From Candidatus Poribacteria bacterium (lineage in GTDB: Bacteria > Poribacteria > DTPJ01), in contig DTPJ01000714.1 in assembly GCA_011334435.1 (NCBI GenBank), positions 1 through 6,971 on the forward strand: 6,971 nucleotides of DNA, given 5' to 3'. The notes under the pieces were generated by a model that made no database searches, was not told the DNA's origin, and saw only the letters and a program-made list of their open reading frames with translations. A program made the translations under genes and the position numbers. Positions 1-6,800 of this stretch are shown in pieces; within the stretch, counting starts at the first letter, position 1; each line of letters begins with the position of its first letter.

Positions 1-144
1 GCTTGGTGGGCTATATTATTTACTGCCAAATATCCGAAAGGTATGTTTGACTTTGTTGTAGCATATATTAGATGGGGTCTAAGGGTCGGTGCCTATATTG
101 GGTATTTTACAGATGTTTATCCTCCGTTCTCAGGTGCGGAATGA
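1..144 (+). CDS. DUF4389-family membrane protein, C-terminal fragment
   Basis: The first reading frame is open from base 1 and ends at TGA 142-144, giving the last 47 residues of a protein whose start lies outside the window. The fragment contains LFTAKYPKGMFDF, then an RWGLRVGAYIGYFTD stretch, and ends in YPPFSGAE. This order (an LFTG-like YP.G.FDF segment, an R-W-x-x-R-V-x-A-Y helix, then D-x-YPPF at the C-terminus) is what I recall as the signature of DUF4389 proteins. These are small predicted membrane proteins of unknown function. The aromatic-rich, weakly hydrophobic stretch is consistent with membrane-associated segments. No biochemical role can be given. It lies on the same strand as the reductase gene 97 bases downstream, and the hairpin in between makes shared transcription uncertain. 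The assignment rests on motif recall from a short fragment. Confidence 0.7.
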   Translation, partial: AWWAILFTAKYPKGMFDFVVAYIRWGLRVGAYIGYFTDVYPPFSGAE

Positions 145-164
145 TATATCGTTTTGCAAAACAA

Positions 165-184
165 GGGCAGGCATTTGCTTGCCC
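165..184. other. Hairpin in the spacer before the reductase gene
   Basis: GGGCAGGC (165-172) pairs with GCTTGCCC (177-184) around the loop ATTT, giving an 8-bp stem with one G-U wobble. On the plus strand it is followed by AAAACAACC and not a T-run, so it is not a canonical intrinsic terminator for the upstream gene. Read on the minus strand it would be followed by TTGTTTTG, which is weakly terminator-like, although no minus-strand gene is evident nearby. Just upstream, GTTTTGCAAAAC (151-162) is a perfect 12-base palindrome. Its left arm GTTTT (151-155) could instead pair with AAAAC (185-189) on the far side of the hairpin. A six-T run occurs at 214-219, too far away to serve this stem. Function is undetermined: a transcript-end stabiliser, an attenuator or a protein site are all possible. 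Confidence 0.45.
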
Positions 185-226
185 AAAACAACCTTCCTTG
201 CTTTCAGGTAGTCTTTTTTATTAATT

Positions 227-233
227 GAGGAGG
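227..233 (+). promoter_or_regulatory. Strong Shine-Dalgarno site fixing a TTG start
   Basis: GAGGAGG, a near-perfect complement to the 3' end of 16S rRNA, ends 8 bases before the TTG at 242-244. This spacing, the in-frame stop TAG at 209-211 and the absence of any in-frame ATG before base 412 identify TTG as the reductase start. An ATG start at 412 would remove the Tat signal and the first beta strand of the barrel. Confidence 0.85.
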
Positions 234-241
234 AATTTATA

Positions 242-1213
242 TTGTCAGATAAAATTTCACGACGCGAATTTATCAAACAGGCAAGCGCTGTAACTGCCAT
301 AGCTTTAAGCGGAATCCATAGCTTGAAGGCACTTGATAATAATGATATAGATAAAATCCCAAAAAGGGTTCTTGGAAGGACAGGGGTAAAGGTCTCAACA
401 CTCGGTTTGGGTATGGGTCCTTTGGGCATAACCAGAGATAATCAAAAACAGGTGGAAAAGTTAGTCAATCTTTGTATTGATATGGGTATAACTTACATAG
501 ACGTTGCCCCAAATTATGGCGATGGCGAGCAAAAATTGGGTCCAATAATAAAGCAACGTAGAAAAGAGATTTTTCTGGTCACGAAAGTTGAAGAACCAAG
601 CAAAGATGGTGCATTAAGACAGGTCAACGAAAGCCTTAAAAAGATGCAGACCGATCAAATTGACGCAGTGCATCTGCATGACTTCGGCGGAATGGATAGC
701 GACGTAGTTCTCGGCAAAGATGGGGCGCTTGCTGGTCTTATAGAAGCACAAAAGTTAGGATTAATAAAATTTATCGGTGTTAGCGGTCATCAACGTCCTG
801 CAAAATTTTTATCTGCATTAGAAACTGACAAGATCGATCTTATAATGCCTGTCCTAAACTTTGCTGATAGATATACTTATAATTTTGAAGAAAAGGTTCT
901 TCCTACTGCGATAAGTCACAAGTCAGGCATTGTCGCTATGAAAGTTTTAGGCGGTGCGGTTAACATGCAGTATGATAAGCCGATGCCTGCGTTGCTTCCT
1001 GAAGAATATCATAATCTTGCCATAAGATATTCTTTAAGTTTACCGGGTGTGTCTGCGGTTATTATCGGCTTGAAAAATGAAGATGAAATTAAAAAAGCTG
1101 TCAATATCGTTAAAAACTACAAACCACTTACTGACGAAGAAAAATTGAAAATTGACGATGTCGGCAAGCAACTATCAAAACAATGGGGAGCTCATTTCGG
1201 ATCAGTTGAGTAA
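242..1213 (+). CDS. Tat-exported aldo/keto reductase
   Basis: The 323-residue product is an aldo/keto reductase, a TIM-barrel oxidoreductase that normally reduces carbonyls or oxidises alcohols with NAD(P)H. The N-terminus is a twin-arginine signal: SRREFIK at residues 6-12 matches the S-R-R-x-F-x-K consensus, followed by a mildly hydrophobic segment (about 14-24). A cleavage site near LKA (28-30) is possible but not clear. The family core begins at RVLGRTGVKVSTLGLG (42-57). The catalytic tetrad is visible: D87 and Y92 in YIDVAPNYG, K115 in LVTKVEE and H146 in DAVHLHDF. The C-terminal LPGVSAVIIGLKN (267-279) fits the nucleotide-phosphate-binding region. Length fits the family. Only one cysteine (C78) is present, so the C-terminal iron-sulfur domain of some exported relatives is absent. 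The start is TTG and the gene ends in tandem in-frame stops, TAA TGA. It precedes the URO-D-like gene by 24 bases, suggesting co-transcription. Substrate is unknown; a sugar or polyol is a guess only. Confidence 0.9.
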   Translation: MSDKISRREFIKQASAVTAIALSGIHSLKALDNNDIDKIPKRVLGRTGVKVSTLGLGMGPLGITRDNQKQVEKLVNLCIDMGITYIDVAPNYGDGEQKLGPIIKQRRKEIFLVTKVEEPSKDGALRQVNESLKKMQTDQIDAVHLHDFGGMDSDVVLGKDGALAGLIEAQKLGLIKFIGVSGHQRPAKFLSALETDKIDLIMPVLNFADRYTYNFEEKVLPTAISHKSGIVAMKVLGGAVNMQYDKPMPALLPEEYHNLAIRYSLSLPGVSAVIIGLKNEDEIKKAVNIVKNYKPLTDEEKLKIDDVGKQLSKQWGAHFGSVE

Positions 1214-1237
1214 TGAAAGTCAACGGGGGAATAATCA

Positions 1238-2404
1238 ATGACTAAAAAGCAGATGTCGTCAAAAGAGAGAATTATTGCAACTATCAAGCATGAATCAACT
1301 GATCATATACCATTATGCTTTGATGGTGTAGGTCATCAATCGGTTGAATTTGTCAATCGCCTTTATCCTGACCCATTTGAGAGGGCAAAATTCTATCTTG
1401 ATTTAGAAACCGATACTGCCATAAGAACAGGTCCTCCGCTTTTTTCAGAAACTGGCTTTGAAACGAGACAATGGAAGGAAAATTCTCCTAATGAACCATA
1501 TCCATTATTAGTTAAAGAATACATAACGCCAAAAGGGAGTTTAAAACAGATCGTCAGAAAGCATGATTATCCATTTGAATCTGTGGCAATTTTCAATGAT
1601 CATCATGTTCCACAGTCCCGTTCTGTTAAGTATCTGATAGAAAACGAGGAAGATTTAGAAAAATTGGAGTATATACTGACACCGCCTAATGATGAGGAAT
1701 TGCGTCCATTTCGTCAATGGTCAAAGGTTGCCAAAAAATTCTGCGATGAAAATCAGATAATTTTCGCTGGATACCTTCAAGGGATCGGAGATCCGCTTCT
1801 TTGGATGTCTGGCATTGAACCACTTATAATGGCTTCTGTTATGAATCCAGATTTTCTTGAACATTATATTGATATAGTGGCTAAATGGAATAGGGCAATT
1901 TTAGAGATTTTGATTGATGTTGGAGTGGATTTAGTCATACGTAGAGGTTGGTATGAAAGCACTGACTTTTGGGCGCCTGATCTATTTCGCCAATTTTTAT
2001 TTGATCCTTTGAAGAAAGAGATTGAAATTGCCCATCAAGCAGGCGTTTACTTTACTTATGTTATGAATTCATCTGCTAAACCGATGCTGGGCATTTTTAA
2101 GGAGCTTGGCTTTGATATATATTCAAATATTGATCCGATGACCGCAGGTATGGACTTATCAGAAATAAAACAAGAGATTGGAGCAACTATTACTCTATAT
2201 GGTGGCGTGAACAATTTCTTGGTGATAGAAAATGGGACAGAAGAAGAAGTTGAAAAAGCGGTGACCGAAGCAATAGAAAAGCTATCACCGGGGGGCGGAT
2301 TTATTCTTGGCACAGGGGACGCTTTGGATTATATGTTCGTCAATCCAGAGGTTACAAAGAGAAATTTCTATAAAATGATTGAGGTTTGGAAAAAGCTAAG
2401 GTAA
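1238..2404 (+). CDS. URO-D superfamily protein of unknown specificity
   Basis: The 388-residue protein has the overall plan of the uroporphyrinogen decarboxylase / cobalamin-dependent methyltransferase (MtaA/CmuA-like) superfamily. The opening SKERIIATIKHESTDHIPL (residues 8-26) is typical of non-HemE members. A mid segment GYLQGIGDPLLWMSGIEPL (178-196), a barrel-end YGGVNN (321-326), the EEEVEKAVTEAIEKL helix (335-349) and GGGFILGTGDAL (352-363) complete the fold. True HemE is unlikely. The MRQAGRY arginine loop is missing (FDGVGHQS at 28-35), and the late histidine region reads GTGDAL. The H-x-C zinc motif of the methyltransferase branch is also missing; that strand reads YFTYVMNSSA (271-280). 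So neither heme synthesis nor a standard zinc-dependent methyl transfer can be assigned. The protein is presumably cytoplasmic, with no signal peptide. GGGGGA at 1225-1230 sits 7 bases before ATG, supporting this start. It probably shares a transcript with the reductase. Family placement is firm; function is not. Confidence 0.85.
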   Translation: MTKKQMSSKERIIATIKHESTDHIPLCFDGVGHQSVEFVNRLYPDPFERAKFYLDLETDTAIRTGPPLFSETGFETRQWKENSPNEPYPLLVKEYITPKGSLKQIVRKHDYPFESVAIFNDHHVPQSRSVKYLIENEEDLEKLEYILTPPNDEELRPFRQWSKVAKKFCDENQIIFAGYLQGIGDPLLWMSGIEPLIMASVMNPDFLEHYIDIVAKWNRAILEILIDVGVDLVIRRGWYESTDFWAPDLFRQFLFDPLKKEIEIAHQAGVYFTYVMNSSAKPMLGIFKELGFDIYSNIDPMTAGMDLSEIKQEIGATITLYGGVNNFLVIENGTEEEVEKAVTEAIEKLSPGGGFILGTGDALDYMFVNPEVTKRNFYKMIEVWKKLR

Positions 2405-2424
2405 ACCGTTTGTATTGGATAAGC

Positions 2425-2456
2425 GTCTCTATTTCATAGCTAATTGAAATGTCTCT
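2425..2456. repeat. Inverted repeat flanked by direct repeats
   Basis: In the spacer before the glgC-like gene, ATTTCA (2431-2436) and TGAAAT (2445-2450) form a 6-bp inverted repeat around TAGCTAAT. This unit is flanked exactly by two copies of GTCTCT (2425-2430 and 2451-2456). The symmetry resembles a small operator, but in AT-rich DNA a 6-bp inverted repeat is not rare. There is no T-run directly after it, so it is not an obvious terminator of the URO-D-like gene. It ends 21 bases before the downstream ATG, so a bound protein or folded RNA there could affect glgC expression. That role is inference. Confidence 0.35.
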
Positions 2457-2477
2457 TAAAAATGTGAGGATTGTATA

Positions 2478-3851
2478 ATGTTCAGAGACCAATACGTATT
2501 GAGTTTTGTCATGGCAGGCGGTAGAGGTTCTCGGCTTGAGGTTCTGACGAAGGATAGAAGCAAATCCGCTGTCAGTATTTTAGGACATTATAGGATATTT
2601 GATTTTGTCGCTACCAATATTGAGAATTCTGGCATTCCAGTAATGTTAGTCGCAACACAATTTGAACCAGGGACGTTGAGTATGCACATCGGCGATGGTG
2701 AAATTTGGGGTTTTGATGGCATAAACAAAGTAATGGAGATCAACTATCCACACGAGGAAGGAAGGCATTTCATCACATTCAAAGGGACTGCGGATTCAGT
2801 AAGAAAAAGCATCGATCGCATTGATAGATATAATCCAGATATTGTCTTAGTGCTTGCCGCTGACCATGTATATATTATGGATTATTCAGATGCCCTTAAA
2901 TGGCATGAACTAAATAACGCTGATATTACGATTATGGCAAATGTTGTTCCAGAAAGCAAGGTAAGCAACTTTGGAGCTATAAAGATTGATGAAGCATGCA
3001 GAATAATTGACTTTGTGGAAAAACCAAAGGATAAAGATGTTATTGATAACTTCAAGCTAACTCCTAAAATAAAATCTTTATTAGGAATTACAGACCCTAA
3101 TCTGAACTTTTTAGTTTCTATGGGAAATTATATATTCTATTGGGATAGACTGAAACATTTTCTAACTGAATATCCTGACGGAATGGATTTCGGCTTAAAT
3201 ATAATTCCAGCAATAAGAGAGAGAAGCAAATCCGTTTTTGCTTATGTATTTGATGATTATTGGCGTGATGTCGGTATCATAAAGGATTATTTTGACTGTA
3301 ATATGGAATTTGCAAGTGATAATCCTCCCATTGATCTCTCAAAAAATCAGATAAGGACATACGAAAGGCATCTTCCGGGAGCAAGAATTAGCTGTAAAAC
3401 GAATTTTCATAATGTTATACTTAGTGCGGGAGATTTAATCGGTAAAGATTGTGAGATATCTAATTGCGTTTTTGGCTATCAGGTCGTTGTTCACGAAGGA
3501 TGCAAATTAGACCATTGCGTTTTTCTTGGTGCAAGCAGAAATGAATATCATAATAATAGAATAAGATTGAAATATACGACAAATATTGGAAAAGGTTCCA
3601 ATCTAAGTCATGTGATTTTAGATAAAAATGTTTGGATCGGTGAAGGTGTCAATATTAGCCCTAACAATGGCACAATAGAAGAAAGGGTTAAATCACTATT
3701 AAAACTCGGATTAAAGCCTTATAGAGAGCTTGAAGATGACACGGTTGAAGGCGATTTCAGTATTGAACCGCAAACAGGAATTCTCGTCATAGGCAAACAA
3801 CGTGAAGCTGATCCAAAGCGTCCTATTATTCCCGATGGATACAGGATTTGA
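2478..3851 (+). CDS. glgC: Glucose-1-phosphate adenylyltransferase (ADP-glucose pyrophosphorylase-like)
   Basis: The 457-residue product resembles GlgC, which makes ADP-glucose and pyrophosphate from ATP and glucose 1-phosphate, the committed step of bacterial glycogen synthesis. The nucleotidyltransferase domain carries AGGRGSRL (13-20) for the nucleotide phosphates, GTADSVRK (103-110), AADHVYIMDY (127-136) with the expected metal-binding D129, FVEKPKD (179-185) with the sugar-phosphate-binding lysine K182, VSMGNYIF (213-220) and YWRDVGII (261-268), all in GlgC order. From about residue 295 the sequence has the short isoleucine/valine-rich turns of a left-handed beta-helix, also as in GlgC. 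Length is slightly above the usual 400-430. Oddly, the usual KPAVxFGGxYR loop reads KSAVSILGHYR (29-39), so the proline and one glycine are replaced in a region tied to ATP binding and allostery in known enzymes. The C-terminal tail (about 415-457) is also unfamiliar. GAGGA at 2466-2470 lies 7 bases before ATG. Another sugar nucleotidyltransferase activity is possible. Confidence 0.85.
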   Translation: MFRDQYVLSFVMAGGRGSRLEVLTKDRSKSAVSILGHYRIFDFVATNIENSGIPVMLVATQFEPGTLSMHIGDGEIWGFDGINKVMEINYPHEEGRHFITFKGTADSVRKSIDRIDRYNPDIVLVLAADHVYIMDYSDALKWHELNNADITIMANVVPESKVSNFGAIKIDEACRIIDFVEKPKDKDVIDNFKLTPKIKSLLGITDPNLNFLVSMGNYIFYWDRLKHFLTEYPDGMDFGLNIIPAIRERSKSVFAYVFDDYWRDVGIIKDYFDCNMEFASDNPPIDLSKNQIRTYERHLPGARISCKTNFHNVILSAGDLIGKDCEISNCVFGYQVVVHEGCKLDHCVFLGASRNEYHNNRIRLKYTTNIGKGSNLSHVILDKNVWIGEGVNISPNNGTIEERVKSLLKLGLKPYRELEDDTVEGDFSIEPQTGILVIGKQREADPKRPIIPDGYRI

Positions 3852-6800
3852 TCGCAGTTTAACATCTAATAGAATGCACAAGTTGCTTGATATTTTAAGA
3901 CAATCAGAGACATACAATTCAATTGTATCAAACATAAAAAATTCAGAAGCTCAGCTAAATGTCTGCGGACTTGGCGGGTCTGCACTTGCCTATTTTTTAG
4001 GGACATTAGTTGAGGATATGATAGATAAAACATTCCTTATCGTCACGGAGACACAAGACGATATAGATAGATTATATCGCGATCTAACGACATTCCGTGG
4101 GGAAGAAGAAATTGTTCTATTTCCGCCTTGGCAGACATTTCTCTATGGCAAAATCTCACCTGCAAAAGAAACACTTTCCGATCGCATGTTCACTCTTGAA
4201 AGGTTAATTCACAATAAGAGAAGCATAGTTATAACCAGCATAAGGGCTTTGTTACATAGAATTCTTCCAATAGAGACTTTCAGAGATGCAACTCTGCGAT
4301 TTGTGAAAGGCGGAGAGATAGAATTAAGCAAAGTTGCACAATCGCTAACTCATAGCGGTTATGAACGGGTAGATATGGTTGAAATGAAAGGGGATTTCTC
4401 CATTCGGGGTGGGATTATTGATATTTATCCGCTTACATATCAAATGCCTGTCCGCATTGAGCTTTTCGGCGATGAAATTGATTCTATACGTTATTTTGAT
4501 CCGCTAACGCAAAGATCAACAGCACAGATTGATAATGACGTCTCGGTTGTTCCTATGAGCGAGATCATACTTACGCCAGAGATGATAGCTTATTGGAGAG
4601 AAAGGACAAATGAGATTATAGAAACTCAGCAGTCACCTAAATTGACTAATGAGATCAATCTTCTAACAGAAAAACTGCTTGAACATGGACGGTTTGAAGG
4701 GATTGATGGCTATCTGCCTTTATTATATCCAAAATTAGCAAACTTATGGGATTATCTGCCTGATGACACGGTTATAATAACAGACGATCCACAATGGCTG
4801 AAAAGCGAATCTGAAAAATTGATGGAGCAAGCAAAACAATTTTTCCAGCATGAACAGGAAAGGGAAAATTTAGCTGTTTCACCACAAGAAATATTTGTCA
4901 CGTTTGATGAGGTCATGTCCTTCTGTAAATCAAAAAGGACAATATATCTCTCACATAGAAAAGACAAAGAATGCTATGACTTTGGTATGAAGACAGTTGA
5001 AGGCTTACGTGGAAATTTCCAAATGTTTCTCAAAGAGATGGAAAATTGGGTTAGCAATGGTTATATGGTCAATATATTCAGTGACAATGAAAAACAGGCT
5101 GAACGTATGAGGGATATATTGACTGAGAGAGAGCTTTCATCCGTTGCTGTTCATATAGGGTCTATAGATACAGGTTTTGTGTCTGATAATCTAATGCTGG
5201 CTATCATCTCTGAAGATGAGATGTTCGGCAGATATAGGAAACCTGTTAGGAAACGAAAATTCAAAGAGGGTGTGCCAATATCCTCGTTTATTGATCTTAA
5301 ACAGGGTGATTATATCGTCCATATTTCACATGGTATTGGAATATATGAGGGTATAGAGCAACTCAAAGTAGATGGCAAACCGCAGGATTTCATAAAGATA
5401 GGCTATCAAGATGGCGACGCCCTTTATGTTCCAACTTATAACCTTGATCTTGTCCATAAATACATCGGTGCGGATAGCGAAAAAGTAAAGATAGATAAAC
5501 TTGGCGGGACATCATGGGAACGGGCAAAACGTAGAGTTAAAGAATCTGCAAGGGAATTAGCAAAAGAATTGCTCGATCTTTATGCAGCGAGAGAGGCAGG
5601 ATTCGGTCACGCATTCTCGGCGGATACCACTTGGCAGATGGAATTTGAGGCAGCATTTCCTTATGAGGAGACAGAAGATCAGTTATCTGCTATTGAGGAC
5701 GTGAAAAACGATATGGAAAAGCCAAAGCCGATGGATAGACTGATCTGCGGTGATGTTGGTTATGGAAAGACAGAGGTCGCCCTCAGAGCAGCGTTTAAGG
5801 CTGTTATGGACAATAAACAAGTAGCTGTTCTCGTCCCAACAACAATTCTTGCACAGCAACATTATAATACTTTTGCCAAGAGGTTTGCTGATTATCCAGT
5901 TAAGGTTGAAATGCTAAGTAGATTCCGATCTGCGAAAGAGCAAAAGGAGATCATCTCAAATTTAGCAAGTGGTCATATTGATATAGTGATTGGCACTCAT
6001 CGCTTGCTTTCTAAAGATGTCAAATTCAAGGATTTAGGGCTTTTAGTCATAGACGAGGAACATAGATTTGGTGTTTTGCAAAAAGAGAAGATCAAGCAGA
6101 TGAAAAAATTGGTAGATGTCCTGACTCTCAGTGCAACGCCAATTCCACGAACACTTCATTTAGCTATAATGGGTGCAAGGGATATTAGCATAATAAATAC
6201 TCCACCAGAGAATAGGCTACCAATAGAAACCTATGTTATGGAGTTTGATAAAGATGTTATTAGGGAATCCATATTGCATGAAATGGACAGAGGCGGTCAA
6301 GTGTTTTTTGTCCATAATCGCGTAGAAACGATTGACAGTGTCGCGGATATTGTCAGAAATATTGTCCCAGAAGCGAGGGTCGCAGTTGCACATGGACAGA
6401 TGCATGAACGCCAGTTGGAAAATATAATGATGGATTTCATCAGTTATAAATATGACGTCCTTGTATGCACTACGATAATAGAATCGGGGCTTGATATACC
6501 GAATGTTAATACGATCATCATAGACAGGGCAGATGCCTTAGGTTTGGCACAACTTTATCAGTTGCGAGGTCGTGTCGGAAGAGACAAATATAAGGCTTAT
6601 GGATACTTGTTTTATCCTTCTGATAGGGTGATCACGGAAGACTCACAAAAACGTCTGCGAGTCATAGAAGAATTTACCGATCTTGGCTCGGGATTTAAGA
6701 TAGCTCTCAGAGACCTTGAAATAAGAGGAATGGGCAACATTCTTGGGGCAGAACAACACGGACATATAATGACCGTGGGTTATGATATGTATTGTAAATT

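Noticed and set aside
191..219. Intrinsic terminator made of ACCT/AGGT arms before the six-T run at 214-219.
   Set aside because: The stem is only 4 bp with an 11-base loop and low GC, too weak for a terminator, and the T-run is not directly attached to it.
198..224. Possible promoter: TTGCTT at 198-203 with TATTAA at 219-224 before the reductase.
   Set aside because: The spacing is only 15 bases and both boxes are weak. A start point there would fall at or just past the Shine-Dalgarno, leaving no usable leader.
130..429. Minus-strand open frame across the spacer and the reductase start, as a candidate small gene.
   Set aside because: It lies opposite a well-supported Tat signal and reductase core, and its translation shows no recognisable domain. 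The other minus-strand frames in the window are likewise shadows of real genes.
1238..2404. Calling this gene hemE for heme biosynthesis.
   Set aside because: The fold matches, but the arginine loop and other HemE residues are absent, so the symbol would mislead.
2444..2479. TTGAAA (2444-2449) and a perfect TATAAT (2474-2479) before and across the glgC-like start codon.
   Set aside because: The boxes are 24 bases apart, far from the usual 16-18, and the TATAAT overlaps the ATG itself, so it cannot drive this gene in the normal way.
2556..3234. Exact 13-base direct repeat AGAAGCAAATCCG at 2556-2568 and 3222-3234.
   Set aside because: Both copies are in the same frame of the glgC-like gene and encode RSKS in two unrelated parts of the fold. 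A single short coding repeat is most simply chance plus codon preference.
3955..4020. Damaged P-loop (GLGGSA) near the mfd N-terminus as a sign of an inactive gene.
   Set aside because: The UvrB-like N-terminal domain of Mfd normally has a degenerate Walker A. The real motor motif GDVGYGKTE is intact at 5749-5775.
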